The notes: generated by a model not told the origin, from the letters alone. Numbered from the stretch's first letter, positions 44,126 through 55,348 are shown. The stretch is 64,000 nt of DNA from DATKRB01 sp035532415 (GCA_035532415.1 DATKRB010000009.1:62001-126000), one strand, 5' to 3'. A program made the numbers and translations.

Positions 44126-46627
44126 GTGGGACCCATGGACGATCGGCACAGAGCGTCACCGCAGCACCGGCCCGCCACCGGCCCCGCCGCCACCGACGGG
44201 CACGGCGACATCGCCGGCACCCCCGAGCGCCCCGGCACCAACGACGCCGGTCTCACGGCCCGCGAGGTGGCGGAGCAGGTCGCATCGGGCCGGGCGAACG
44301 TCTCGGACGAGCAGAGCGCTCGGTCCCTCGGCCAGATACTGAGGGCCAACGTTCTCACCCGGTTCAATGCCATCCTGACGTCCCTGCTCGTCGTGGTCGT
44401 CTTCGTGGGCCCACCCCAAGATGGCCTCTTCGGAGTGGTCCTGGCCGTGAACACGGTGATCGGGGTGGCGCAGGAGCTGAGGGCCAAGTCGACGCTCGAC
44501 CGCCTCGCCGTGCTCAGCGCGCCCAGCGCCCACGCAATTCGCGACGGGCAGCCCGTCGAGCTCGCCGTCGCCTCGGTCGTGCTCGACGACCTCCTCGAAC
44601 TGCGACCGGGGGACCAGATCGTCGTCGACGGCCGGATCGTCTCCTCCGACGGGATGGAGGTCGACGAGTCGCTGCTCAGTGGCGAGATCGTGCCCGTGGC
44701 CAAGGGCGTCGACGACGAGGTCCTCTCCGGGAGCTTCGTCGTCTCGGGGACCGGCCGTATCCGGGCCATCCGGGTCGGGAGGGACGCCTTCGCCCAGCGC
44801 CTGCAGGGCGACGCCCGCCGGTTCAGCCTGGTCAGATCGGAGCTGCAACAGGGCACGAACCGCATCCTGCAGATGGTGACCTGGGTGATGGTCCCCGCAG
44901 GGATCCTGCTGGTCACCAGCCAGCTCCTCCGCTCCGGGCAGTCGGTCGGGGACGCGCTGCGGGGATCGGTCGCCGGGGTAGGGGCCATGGTCCCCGAAGG
45001 GCTCGTGCTCCTGACGACGCTCGCCTTCGCCATGGGCGCCATCCGGCTCGCCCGCCGGCGGGTCCTCGTTCAGGAGCTGGCGGCGATAGAGGGTCTGGCC
45101 CGGGTGGACGTCCTCTGCATCGACAAGACCGGAACCCTGACCGAGCCGGGTATGAAACTCGGGTCCGTCGAGCTCCTCAGGCCCGCCGACGCGCTCGGTG
45201 GCGTCCCGGCCGAGGAGGCACTGGGCGCGCTGGTGGGCGCCGACCCATCGCCCAACGCCACCATGCTGGCCATCGCCGACGCCTTGCCCGCTCCCCCGAG
45301 TTGGAAGGCGGAGGCTCGGATCCCCTTCTCCTCCGCTCGGAAGTGGAGCGCCGTGGAGTTCGCCGGCCGTGGCACGTGGGTCCTCGGCGCCCCGGAGCTC
45401 GTCCTGCCGGATCCCGGGTCCCTCACGTCCATCTCCGACCGCATCGACCTGTTCGCCGCCCGAGGCGACCGCGTCCTCCTCCTCGCCCATAGCCCCTTGC
45501 CCTTCCGGGGGGAGGCTCGTCCCGAAGCGCTCGAGCCGGAGTGCCTCGTCGTCCTTCACGAACGGATCCGCGCCGATGCGCCCGCCACCATCGGCTACCT
45601 GCTCGGGCAGGGCGTGGAGGTGAAGGTCCTCTCGGGCGACGACCCTCGGACCGTGAGCTCGATCGCCCGGCTGGTCGGCATTCCCGACAGCGGCCCCGTG
45701 GACGCGCGCGACCTGCCCGAGGACCCCGACGCCCTCGCCCGGGCCGTCGACGGACGTTCGGTCTTCGGTCGCGTGCTCCCCGCCCAGAAGAAGGCAATCG
45801 TGTCGGCACTTCAGGCCGGTGGTCGGACCGTGGCCATGACCGGCGACGGGGTGAACGACGTCCTCGCCCTCAAGCAGGCCGACCTCGGGATCGCCATGGG
45901 ATCGGGAAGCCAGGCGACCCGGGCCGTCGGCCGCATCGTCCTGCTCGACAGCTCCTTCGCCGCGGTGCCGGGGATCCTCTCCGAGGGACGTCGGGTCATC
46001 GCCAACATCGAACGAGTGGCGAACCTCTTCGTCACCAAGACGGTCTACGCGGCGATCCTCGCCGTCGTCGTCGGGGTGACCGCGGTCCCCTTCCCCTTCT
46101 ATCCCCGGCACCTCACCATCGTGAGCTCGCTCACCATCGGGATCCCGGGGTTCTTCCTCGCCCTCTCGGCCGGCGACCCCATCGCACGGCCCGGTTTCGT
46201 CCGACGCGTCCTGGCGTTCACGGTCCCCGCCGGCCTCGTGTCCGCGGGCGTCACCCTGACGACCTATCTGGTCGCCCGCGGCCCTCTCCACGCGACCATC
46301 GGCCAGGCACGCACGGCGGCAACGCTGGCGCTGCTGGCAATCGGTCTCGCCGTGCTGGCCCTCGTCGCCCAGCCGATGAACGCCCTGAGGTTGGGCCTCG
46401 TCGCGACCATGGCCGGTGGAGCAGCCCTCTTGTGGGCGGTCCCATTCTCACGGCAACTGTTCAGCCTGGAGCAGCCCCCGGCGACCGCCCTGTGGGCCAC
46501 CCTCGGCTTCGTCCTCATCGCGTTGCCTGCGCTGTGGGTCCTGACCCGGCTCGGCGCCCAGCTCCTACTCCGGACCGATCACCGATCGCGCGCGGATCCA
46601 GAATCTTCTACGCTTGGTGCACCATAG
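44126..46627 (+). CDS. P-type cation ATPase, CtpE-like
   Basis: The roughly 833-residue pump has the phosphorylation motif DKTGTLTE with Asp333, the actuator LLSGEIVP, TGDGVNDVLALKQADLG in the hinge and MVPEGLVLLTTLAFAMG in helix M4. The PEGL sequence, without CPx heavy-metal motifs, is that of calcium/magnesium-type and CtpE-like ATPases. About 10 helices are present. GGAGG at 44111-44115 is 10 bases before GTG 44126; TTG 44120 and ATG 44135 are alternatives. It is divergent from usp. Confidence 0.9.
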   Translation: MGPMDDRHRASPQHRPATGPAATDGHGDIAGTPERPGTNDAGLTAREVAEQVASGRANVSDEQSARSLGQILRANVLTRFNAILTSLLVVVVFVGPPQDGLFGVVLAVNTVIGVAQELRAKSTLDRLAVLSAPSAHAIRDGQPVELAVASVVLDDLLELRPGDQIVVDGRIVSSDGMEVDESLLSGEIVPVAKGVDDEVLSGSFVVSGTGRIRAIRVGRDAFAQRLQGDARRFSLVRSELQQGTNRILQMVTWVMVPAGILLVTSQLLRSGQSVGDALRGSVAGVGAMVPEGLVLLTTLAFAMGAIRLARRRVLVQELAAIEGLARVDVLCIDKTGTLTEPGMKLGSVELLRPADALGGVPAEEALGALVGADPSPNATMLAIADALPAPPSWKAEARIPFSSARKWSAVEFAGRGTWVLGAPELVLPDPGSLTSISDRIDLFAARGDRVLLLAHSPLPFRGEARPEALEPECLVVLHERIRADAPATIGYLLGQGVEVKVLSGDDPRTVSSIARLVGIPDSGPVDARDLPEDPDALARAVDGRSVFGRVLPAQKKAIVSALQAGGRTVAMTGDGVNDVLALKQADLGIAMGSGSQATRAVGRIVLLDSSFAAVPGILSEGRRVIANIERVANLFVTKTVYAAILAVVVGVTAVPFPFYPRHLTIVSSLTIGIPGFFLALSAGDPIARPGFVRRVLAFTVPAGLVSAGVTLTTYLVARGPLHATIGQARTAATLALLAIGLAVLALVAQPMNALRLGLVATMAGGAALLWAVPFSRQLFSLEQPPATALWATLGFVLIALPALWVLTRLGAQLLLRTDHRSRADPESSTLGAP

Positions 46628-46633
46628 GGAACG

Positions 46634-46694
46634 GGTGCCTGCCGTGCAGGTGCCTGTCGGGACCGGTGCCTGCCGTGCAGGTGCCTGTCGGGAC
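46634..46694. repeat. 30-bp direct repeat, period 31
   Basis: The 30-base unit starting GGTGCCTGCCGTGCAGG and ending GTCGGGAC is present at 46634-46663 and 46665-46694 without mismatch. Each unit also contains an internal near-repeat (GGTGCCTG twice). It lies between the ATPase stop and the dienelactone hydrolase start, so it forms most of that leader. Confidence 0.9.
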
Positions 46695-46708
46695 TGCGAG
46701 GGGGAGCG

Positions 46709-47410
46709 ATGGTCGAGGTGAGGATCCCGACTCCTGGTGACCTTCCGGGCTACATGGCCACCCCGCCAGGCCAAGGCCCGTGGCCGGGGGTCATCGTCAT
46801 CCACGACGCGATGGGCATGAGCCAGGACGTGAAGAACCAGGCCAACTGGCTGGCGGGCGAGGGTTACCTGGCGCTCGCACCCGACCTCCTCCACTGGGGC
46901 AGGAAGCTGACCTGCCTGCGCTCCATATTCCGGGACCTGAAGGCGCGGGAGGGAAGGGCCTTCGACGAGGTGGAGGCCGCGCGTGCCTGGCTGGCCACTC
47001 GGGACGACTGCACGGGCAAGATCGGGGTCATCGGCTATTGCATGGGTGGCGGGTTCGCCCTCCTCCTTGCCCCCGGCCACGGTTTTTCGGTGTCGAGCGT
47101 CAACTACGGCCCGATCCCCAAGGACGCCGACAGCTTCCTGACCGGAGCCTGCCCCATCGTCGGGAGCTTCGGCGGCAAGGACCGGACGCTGCGCGGCGCC
47201 GCCGACCGGCTCGAGCATGCCCTCGCGGCGGTAGGCGTCGACCACGACGTGAAGGAGTACCCCGATGCCGGCCACTCGTTCCTCAACGATCACGACAGCA
47301 CCCTGTTCGCGGTGATGGGGAGCATCATCGGGGGTGGCTACCACGAGCCTTCCGCCCAGGACGCCCGCCGGCGCATCGTCTCGTTCTTCGACGCACACCT
47401 CGAGTCGTAG
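46709..47410 (+). CDS. dienelactone hydrolase family protein
   Basis: The 233-residue alpha/beta hydrolase has Cys111 in GVIGYCMGGGFAL as nucleophile, Asp in FGGKDRTL and His in DAGHSFLND. It is a second, different member of the family in the window. GAGGGGGAG precedes the ATG. The gene is convergent with acs across a hairpin. Confidence 0.9.
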   Translation: MVEVRIPTPGDLPGYMATPPGQGPWPGVIVIHDAMGMSQDVKNQANWLAGEGYLALAPDLLHWGRKLTCLRSIFRDLKAREGRAFDEVEAARAWLATRDDCTGKIGVIGYCMGGGFALLLAPGHGFSVSSVNYGPIPKDADSFLTGACPIVGSFGGKDRTLRGAADRLEHALAAVGVDHDVKEYPDAGHSFLNDHDSTLFAVMGSIIGGGYHEPSAQDARRRIVSFFDAHLES

Positions 47411-47430
47411 GGGAGAACGGCGCGCTCCCC
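47410..47430. terminator. hairpin between convergent hydrolase and acs genes
   Basis: GGGGAG (47410-47415) pairs with CTCCCC (47425-47430), starting on the last base of the hydrolase stop codon. It can act on both strands; no U-tract follows. Confidence 0.4.
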
Positions 47431-47459
47431 GACCCGACCGTCCCGACCCCGATCGCCGG

Positions 47460-49457
<1,998 letters not shown>

Positions 49458-49517
49458 GGTGCTTCCTTTCCCCGTGCTTTGGAGTCCTCCTGTGCCTTCC
49501 CGGGGCCGGCGCCCCGG

Positions 49518-50150
49518 TCAGCGCGGCGCCAGGGGAAGGGTGGGGAGCACCGTCTTCTTGAACGTCTCATTCAACACCCCGGCGAACGAGGCATACCAGG
49601 CGGCTGCCGCGGTTGCCACGCCGGCCCAGCCACCGGCCTTGGTGATGTTGGGTTGGGTCTGAAAGGCACCGATGGTGAGCAGCACGAAGGTGACCGTCAG
49701 CAGGACGAAGACCGCCACGACGGCACCGGACACCCGGAACGAGGCGATCATCATGTAGGCGGTGAAGATGGTCCAACCGAGCAGGAACACGCCGACGGCG
49801 ACCGGCAGGTCCCTCACCCTCACCCCGGGCAGCACGAACTTCACCAGCACGTAGTAGCCGATCCAGAATGCGCCGTACGAGCTGAAGGCCAGAGCCCCGA
49901 AGGTGTTCTTGCGCACGAACTCCCACATGCCCGCGAACAGCTGCGCGGCCCCCCCGTACACGAGGGCCAGTGCCAGGGCGGCGCTCGCTCCTGCGCCCCA
50001 GACGTTCGTATTGGCGATGCTGAGGGCGAACGTCGTCATGGCGAACGCTCCCAGACCGAGCGGAGCCGGGTCCGCCACGGAGTGGATCGCCGGAAGCCGG
50101 GTTGCGGCTCCCTCGAGTGGTTCGGACAGCCCCGATGTGCCGATGGACAT
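49518..50150 (-). CDS. satP: acetate uptake permease, GPR1/FUN34/YaaH (SatP) family
   Basis: The 210-residue protein has six hydrophobic helices and, before the first, ADPAPLGLGAFAMTTF, the family's N-P-x-P-L-G-L-type acetate-selectivity motif with Asp for Asn. It imports acetate or succinate by proton symport. It heads a probable satP-acs operon, with a MarR-type regulator divergent upstream. Confidence 0.9.
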   Translation of the reverse strand: MSIGTSGLSEPLEGAATRLPAIHSVADPAPLGLGAFAMTTFALSIANTNVWGAGASAALALALVYGGAAQLFAGMWEFVRKNTFGALAFSSYGAFWIGYYVLVKFVLPGVRVRDLPVAVGVFLLGWTIFTAYMMIASFRVSGAVVAVFVLLTVTFVLLTIGAFQTQPNITKAGGWAGVATAAAAWYASFAGVLNETFKKTVLPTLPLAPR

Positions 50151-50404
50151 GATCTACCCCCTAGTGGATCAGTACCGCTTCCCCAGTATCTTGCCTGAAC
50201 AATCGAAGAGAAGCACGAAATTTCTCTCGGCGGCCGACATTTCGACCCCGATTGGCTGTTCGCCGTGCCTGGGAGCGGCCGTCCCCGCCGAGCACACGAC
50301 GAGCCATTTCCGGCCGGGGGCGGGTACGGCGGGCCGGCATGCAAGACTTTGGGTGGCCCTGGTGAGGGTCGAGCCGGTCTGGAAGACCAGGTCGTAGTAC
50401 GAGG

Positions 50405-50410
50405 TATACA
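50405..50410 (+). promoter_or_regulatory. predicted -10 element of the MarR-family gene
   Basis: TATACA lies 14 bases before the GTG at 50424, so the leader would be only a few bases. It sits within the 273-bp gap shared with the divergent satP-acs operon. GTATAC at its start is palindromic and could also be part of an operator. Confidence 0.4.
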
Positions 50411-50423
50411 GCGGGACCGCATC

Positions 50424-50903
50424 GTGGAACGAGCATCACTCGGATCGGAGGACTACCGGCGCCTGCTCGCCTTCCGGACTGGTCTTCGCCGGTTCCTCCA
50501 CTGGAGCGAGGAACAGGCCCGGGCGGTGGGGCTCGCTCCGAGCCAGCACCAGCTCCTTCTGGCCATCCGCGGGCACGAGGACCCCCGGGGGCCGACGATC
50601 GGCGACGTGGCGGGCTATCTCCTCCTCCGACACCACAGCGCGGTCGAGCTCGCCCAGCGCGCCGAGGCGCTGGGGCTCTTGACCCGCCGGACCGACCCGT
50701 CGGACCGCCGGGTGGTGCGCTTGGCGCTCACCCGCAAGGGAACGACGACCCTCAACCGGCTGTCCGCCCGCCACATCGAGGAGCTGGCACGCGTGGCCGA
50801 CGATCGCCGGCCCCTGTGGGATGGGCTCGACCCCGTCGCGCCGCCCGAGGCCCCGTCCGAGGCCCTTCCCCCAACGGCAACCGTCCGGCGGGGATCCGGT
50901 TAG
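50424..50903 (+). CDS. MarR-family transcriptional regulator
   Basis: The 159-residue protein has a winged helix: LAPSQHQLLLAIRG, TIGDVAGYLLLRHHSAVELAQRAE as the recognition region and TDPSDRRVVRLALTRKG as the wing. Position suggests it may control satP-acs, but this is inference. The GTG at 50424 is chosen from the -10 element and the family start; an earlier open frame lacks likeness. It overlaps the convergent PAC2 gene by 4 bases. Confidence 0.88.
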   Translation: MERASLGSEDYRRLLAFRTGLRRFLHWSEEQARAVGLAPSQHQLLLAIRGHEDPRGPTIGDVAGYLLLRHHSAVELAQRAEALGLLTRRTDPSDRRVVRLALTRKGTTTLNRLSARHIEELARVADDRRPLWDGLDPVAPPEAPSEALPPTATVRRGSG

Positions 50904-51766
50904 GACGGACCGTCCTGTTCGCGCAGGAACCGCTCCAGCTCGGCGGCCAGCGCATCTCCCGAGGGCAGGTTGTCGAGCTCGACGGAGAGCTCGTTCTCGT
51001 CTGCACGCCCTTCGAGCTGCAGCACGTAGCCCGCAATGTCGTCGTCGGCGGCGACGACCTCGCTCACCTGGCGCTCGTACGCCGCCGAGGCGATCTCGAG
51101 GTCGGTGGTGGGCACGTGGGTGGCCAGCAGGTCACAGACTCGCTCGACGATGGCCAGCGTCGCTTTGGGCGACGGTGTGCTCGGGATGTAGTGAGGCACT
51201 TGCGCCATGAGCGAGGCGACCGGGATGTCCGCCTGGGCGAAGGCATCCTGCAGAACCCCGACGATGCCCGTGGGGCCCTGGTATTGCGGTCGTCGCAATC
51301 CGAGGCGGTCCGCCATGCGGGGATCGGCCGTCGAACCTCGGACCGGGACGGTCCGCGTATGGGCCACATCGGCCAGCATGGCGCCCAACGTGAAGACCGA
51401 TCGGACACCGAGCTCCGTCGCGACGTCGGTCACGCATCGGCAGAATGCCCGCCACCGCAAGTGGGGCTCCGTCCCGATCAGCAGGATGACATCGTGAGGC
51501 CCCGGGAGCGACGCCGCCAGGAAGCGGTTGAGCGGCCACACGATCTCGCGGGTGAGGTCGTCGCGGAGCCGCACCTGCGGGCGGACGCCCGTGAAATCGT
51601 AAAATTCCTCCGCCTCGATGTTCGCGAACGGGTGTGCACCCCATCTTTCCGCCAGGTAGGCGGCGGCGCCCGACGCAGCCGATCCCGCGTCCGTCCACCC
51701 TTCGAACGCAGCGAGCATGACCGGCTCGCGGAGCCGGGGCCTGCTCAGCCAATCGAGCATGTCCAT
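50900..51766 (-). CDS. PAC2-family protein (proteasome assembly chaperone-like)
   Basis: The 288-residue protein has PVMLAAFEGWTDAGSAASGAA, VILLIGTEPHLRWRAF, VFTLGAMLADVAHTR and VASLMAQVPHYIPSTPSPKA, the PAC2 signature common in actinobacteria and archaea. The archaeal relatives interact with proteasome components; the bacterial role is unknown. The start at 51766 is chosen on homology; a reading from 51970 would overlap the MFS gene. Confidence 0.9.
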   Translation of the reverse strand: MDMLDWLSRPRLREPVMLAAFEGWTDAGSAASGAAAYLAERWGAHPFANIEAEEFYDFTGVRPQVRLRDDLTREIVWPLNRFLAASLPGPHDVILLIGTEPHLRWRAFCRCVTDVATELGVRSVFTLGAMLADVAHTRTVPVRGSTADPRMADRLGLRRPQYQGPTGIVGVLQDAFAQADIPVASLMAQVPHYIPSTPSPKATLAIVERVCDLLATHVPTTDLEIASAAYERQVSEVVAADDDIAGYVLQLEGRADENELSVELDNLPSGDALAAELERFLREQDGPS

Positions 51767-51909
51767 CTGGTCAACGCTACCCCCACCGGGCTCGACGCCG
51801 TTCAGTCCCCGGTCGGGTGGGCCGGTCGGGGAATTAGGATCTCCCCGGCCTGATGCCTGGGCGGACATGACAATCGGCGCGTGCCGGTGGAAGGTGGTCG
51901 GGAGACACG

Positions 51910-53496
51910 GTGGCTGTGAACCAGGCCGAACAGCTGGGGCGATCGGGCGGGGAGCCGCTCGCCAGCGCACGCGCCAATCCCACGTGGACGCTGGTGACGG
52001 TGGCGCTCGGCGTCGTGATGGTGGGGCTCGACGCGACCGTCGTCGCCATCGCGAACCCCTTCATCGCCTCGAGCCTGCACGCTTCCCTGGCCGACCTTCA
52101 GTGGATAACCAATTCCTACCTGCTCGTCCTGGCCGTGCTGCTCATCGTCGGGGGTCGCCTGGGCGACCGCTACGGGAGGCGGATCGTCTTCCTCATCGGT
52201 GTGGTCGGGTTCGCCGCGGCATCGGTCGGCGTCGGGATCATCGGGTCCATAACCGGCGTCATCGTAATGCGGGGCCTTCAGGGGGCGTTCGGAGCCCTCC
52301 TGATGCCGAACACACTGGCGCTGCTCCGCGTCGCCTACCCCGAGGAACGCCTGAACCGGGCCATCGGCATCTGGAGCTCCACCTCCGCCCTGGCCATCGC
52401 CGGCGCTCCGATCCTGGGGGGCCTGCTGGTCGAGCGTGTCTCGTGGCAGAGCGTCTTCTACCTGAACGTCCCGATTGCCGTGCTGACCGTCGCGATCGGC
52501 GTCGCCGTCCTTCCCGAAAGCCGTGAGGCGGTGCGCCAGCGGATGGACCTCGCCGGCGTGGCGATCCTCGCCTCCTCCCTGTTCGCCCTGGTCGTCGGGG
52601 TCGTGGAGGCGCAGTCGTGGGGCTGGGGGAGCTCCCGGGTGCTCGGCCTGATCCTCGCCGGCGCCGTCCTCCTCGTCGTGTTCACCCTCGTGGAGCTGCG
52701 GACGAGCTCACCCCTGGTCCCCCCGAGGCTCTTCCGGATCCGATCGGTCTCGCTCGGGGTCGTCACCGTCATCCTGAGCTTCTTCGCCCTCTTCGCCGTG
52801 CTGTTCTTCGTCAGCCTGTACCTCCAGAACGTCCACGGGTTCGACCCGATCGCCGCGGCGGTCAGGACGCTCCCGCTCACGCTCCTGTTCGCGGCGACCA
52901 GCCTGGTCGCCGCCAGGCTCACGACTCGGTTGGGCGCCGGTCCGGTGATCAGCACCGGCCTGCTGTGCGTCTCGCTCGCGCTCTTCGGGTTGACCTTCCT
53001 CGAGCCCGGATCGGGCTATGTGCAGCTGTGGCCGTCGCTGTGCGGGTTGGGGATCGGCCTCGGACTGGTGGTCGTCGCTTCGGCCGAAGCGATCATCGGC
53101 AACGTCCCGATCGACGACTCGGGGCTCGCCGGCGGGATCCAGGCGACGGCCGTGCAATTCGGTGGCGTGCTCGGTGCCTCGGTCCTCGGCGCGATCGTCG
53201 CGGGCCGCGCCGCGTCCGTTCTCCCGGCGAAGCTCAGCGCCCTCGGCATCCATCCGGGAGACGCCCGCCACCTTCTGGCCAATGCGGCCCTCGTCTCACA
53301 GGGGCTCTCGGCGGCCGGCGGGAACACCCCACCCCGCCTGCATGCGGCGATCACCGCCGGAAGTCACGCCGCGTTCATGTCGGGGCTTCATCTGGCCCTG
53401 GCGATCGGTGGCGTGGTCGCCTTCGCCGGGGCCGTCGCCGGGCTGTTCATCAGGAGGGCCGGTCCCGGATCCCCTGTCGCCCCCGTCCACCTCTGA
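51910..53496 (+). CDS. DHA2-family MFS drug-efflux transporter
   Basis: The 528-residue permease (GTG start) has about 14 hydrophobic helices, motif D/A-type sequence GLDATVVAIANPFIASSL in helix 1, WITNSYLLVLAVLLIVGGRL and GRLGDRYGRR, typical of EmrB/QacA-type proton antiporters. Such pumps export drugs or metabolites. It stands alone, without a linked repressor. Confidence 0.93.
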   Translation: MAVNQAEQLGRSGGEPLASARANPTWTLVTVALGVVMVGLDATVVAIANPFIASSLHASLADLQWITNSYLLVLAVLLIVGGRLGDRYGRRIVFLIGVVGFAAASVGVGIIGSITGVIVMRGLQGAFGALLMPNTLALLRVAYPEERLNRAIGIWSSTSALAIAGAPILGGLLVERVSWQSVFYLNVPIAVLTVAIGVAVLPESREAVRQRMDLAGVAILASSLFALVVGVVEAQSWGWGSSRVLGLILAGAVLLVVFTLVELRTSSPLVPPRLFRIRSVSLGVVTVILSFFALFAVLFFVSLYLQNVHGFDPIAAAVRTLPLTLLFAATSLVAARLTTRLGAGPVISTGLLCVSLALFGLTFLEPGSGYVQLWPSLCGLGIGLGLVVVASAEAIIGNVPIDDSGLAGGIQATAVQFGGVLGASVLGAIVAGRAASVLPAKLSALGIHPGDARHLLANAALVSQGLSAAGGNTPPRLHAAITAGSHAAFMSGLHLALAIGGVVAFAGAVAGLFIRRAGPGSPVAPVHL

Positions 53497-53585
53497 CCGG
53501 CCTCACGCGGTGGTGACCGGCCTCACCGAGCGGTGGCGATATCGTCACCGCAGGTCAGAGGCAGGATCTCCCCCTTGGCGCCGGG

Positions 53586-53777
53586 CTACAACCCGAGCTG
53601 CGTGAGGTAGCCGGCCACCCAGGGGGACGCGGCCGCCAGAGCGAGATCGGCCGCCGGGCGGAGCGGCCGGGGAATCCGCCGCACCAGCACGAAGGCGGTG
53701 GTCCCGAAGACGAGGGTGGTGACGAACTTGGCCTTCGTGCTCGGTTGGACCTTCTGCGGCAGGGAGAGTTGCGCCAT
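53586..53777 (-). CDS. small hydrophobic hypothetical protein
   Basis: The 63-residue product begins MAQLSLPQKVQPSTKAKFVT and has two hydrophobic stretches (TTLVFGTTAFVLV and the Ala/Leu-rich segment near 45-60) separated by a basic RRIPRPLRP loop, so a small two-helix membrane protein. I do not recognise a family. No strong ribosome-binding site is seen, so the call rests on composition and length. Confidence 0.5.
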   Translation of the reverse strand: MAQLSLPQKVQPSTKAKFVTTLVFGTTAFVLVRRIPRPLRPAADLALAAASPWVAGYLTQLGL

Positions 53778-53840
53778 GCGGCCAGCCTACCGAGGGCGAA
53801 CCCGGCTGCGGCAACAGGGCCCCGGTGCCGATCGAGGCTG

Positions 53841-53856
53841 ACGTTATCGTTAACGT
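53841..53856. promoter_or_regulatory. 16-bp perfect inverted repeat (ACGTTA-TCGT-TAACGT)
   Basis: Six-base arms flank a 4-base spacer in an AT-rich island of GC-rich DNA. It lies 64 bases upstream of the small membrane gene and 247 bases before the next gene, in the 325-bp interval 53778-54102. It resembles an operator for a dimeric repressor; no cognate is identified. Confidence 0.4.
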
Positions 53857-53959
53857 TGCAATCTGCGTCGCCCGGTCCTATCATCGGACCAGTTCCCGTG
53901 CGGCGACTCAGGGGTTGGGTCCCCCCCACTCCCTTGGGCGCCGACCGGGGCGACGGGAG

Positions 53960-53984
53960 CCCCACCGGCCTTGGCCAGGTGGGG
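53960..53984 (+). terminator. strong hairpin followed by TTT
   Basis: CCCCACCGGCC pairs with GGCC-A-GGTGGGG (one bulged A, 2-base loop) and is followed by TTTCTC. No plus-strand gene ends nearby, so it may be a terminator or attenuator in the leader of the gene at 54103. Confidence 0.4.
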
Positions 53985-54102
53985 TTTCTCGCGCCGGGTA
54001 CCTTGGGCACCCGGGCACGGCACGGGCCCTCCACGCCGGAGAATCCCGGCGTTCCCGGAGCCGGCGCACCTCTGCGCCCATGGTCCGAGTGGGGTTGCCG
54101 GG

Positions 54103-54522
54103 GTGAGTACGCTCACCTCCGTGGCGAGCTTCGTGGTCAAGTACCAGGGTTGGGTGAGGAAGCCGGATGAGCCGACCGTGCTCTTCCGGCTGTCGATCGA
54201 GCGGGAGGGACAGCCGTTTCAACTGGCGTCGGTGCCGGTCGACGACAAGGTCCTCGAGGCGGCCGAGCTCGAACCGCCCGACGACCAGCTCGGCACGGCG
54301 CTGGTGCTCGAGGTCGCCCGCGACATCGAGCGGGCGGTCGCGGACGGGTCCATCCCGTTGGCCGACCCGACCGAGGAGTTCGTGATCGCGCCGGTCCCCG
54401 CCGCCCGGGTCCGCGAGATCATCGCGGCGGACGACACGCCGGTCGTGCACGCGGGCGGCTCGGTCTTCTCCTTCGACCCCGCGGCGGGCGGCTCCACGGC
54501 ACCGGAGGCCCCACCGGGCTGA
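54103..54522 (+). CDS. conserved-looking hypothetical protein
   Basis: The 139-residue product (GTG start; GTG 54121 is an alternative) has SFVVKYQGWVRKPDEPTVLF, GQPFQLASVPVDDKVLEA and an acidic second half with EEFVIAPVPAARVREIIAAD, then a Gly/Ala/Pro-rich tail. The mix of beta strands and an amphipathic middle looks like a real soluble protein, but no family is recognised. It converges on the CADD-like gene. Confidence 0.55.
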   Translation: MSTLTSVASFVVKYQGWVRKPDEPTVLFRLSIEREGQPFQLASVPVDDKVLEAAELEPPDDQLGTALVLEVARDIERAVADGSIPLADPTEEFVIAPVPAARVREIIAADDTPVVHAGGSVFSFDPAAGGSTAPEAPPG

Positions 54523-54550
54523 CCACGATGAGACCGGTTCGAGACCCGTC

Positions 54551-55201
54551 TCAGCTCCGTACGGCTGCCGCGTCCTCGCGCTCGGAGAGGAAGTCCCACC
54601 AGGCTTCGGCGGCCGCTGTCGCGGGTTCGCTCACCGCCCCGTCCCCCCGCGCCAGGTCGGCGAGCGCCTGGGTCGTCCATTCGGCGTGCGAACCGTCGAC
54701 CTCGGCGTGCACGTCCCAGAAGCGGGTGCCGCTGGGATCGATCCCGTAGTGAGTCCGGAGCCCGTCGCCCTTGCTCCTCGCGATCCCGCTCGACTGCACC
54801 TCGTACGCGGCCAGCGCCGCGAGGGCGGGAACCGGGCCCCGGGTGGCCGACGAGCGGTAGCAGTCCACCAGCGCCCTGGTCGCCGAGGTCGGCTCGGTGA
54901 CCGAAGGTGAGCCGACGGCTGCGGCGAAGTCATCGAAGAGGGCGAGATGCGGCACGGGTCCGCGCTCGTCGCCCAGATTGGCCTCCACCAGTCGCCGGGC
55001 TCGGCCATCGGGGAGCGCGGCGGCCACCTGCTCGAGCACCTCGGGCAGCGCTGTCTCGAAATGCCGGTACTGGCCGGCGTAGGCGGCCAGCTCCCCAGGG
55101 GCAAGTTCACCGGCCTCCCAGCGGCGGTAGAAGGGATGAGCGAGCAGCCGGCGGTCCGTCAACACCGACTCCAGCAGGTCTTCGACGTGGGCTCTGAGCA
55201 T
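54551..55201 (-). CDS. CADD-like heme-oxygenase-fold diiron protein (putative pABA synthase)
   Basis: The 216-residue protein has HPFYRRWEAGELAPGELAAY near the N-terminus and YEVQSSGIARSKGDGLRTHY later. Metal ligand candidates Glu79, His85, Glu134, His165, Asp169 and His172 match, with nearly the same spacing, those of Chlamydia CADD (E81, H88, E142, H174, D178, H181, from memory). Tyr25, Tyr41 and Lys144 match the CADD Tyr27, Tyr43 and Lys152 used in self-sacrificing p-aminobenzoate formation. A folate-precursor role is therefore likely. TenA/PqqC relatives remain an alternative. Confidence 0.8.
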   Translation of the reverse strand: MLRAHVEDLLESVLTDRRLLAHPFYRRWEAGELAPGELAAYAGQYRHFETALPEVLEQVAAALPDGRARRLVEANLGDERGPVPHLALFDDFAAAVGSPSVTEPTSATRALVDCYRSSATRGPVPALAALAAYEVQSSGIARSKGDGLRTHYGIDPSGTRFWDVHAEVDGSHAEWTTQALADLARGDGAVSEPATAAAEAWWDFLSEREDAAAVRS

Positions 55202-55348
55202 GGTGCATTGTACGCCGGGGCCCTCCCCCGGGGCGGTGGCGGCCACGATGCTGGCTAACGTTGGCCCGATGCCGACCACCCTGATCTCCGGCGCGGTGCG
55301 GAACCCCCCGGACCGGCGGGGAGATCCCGGGGGAACCCGCTGAGTCGG

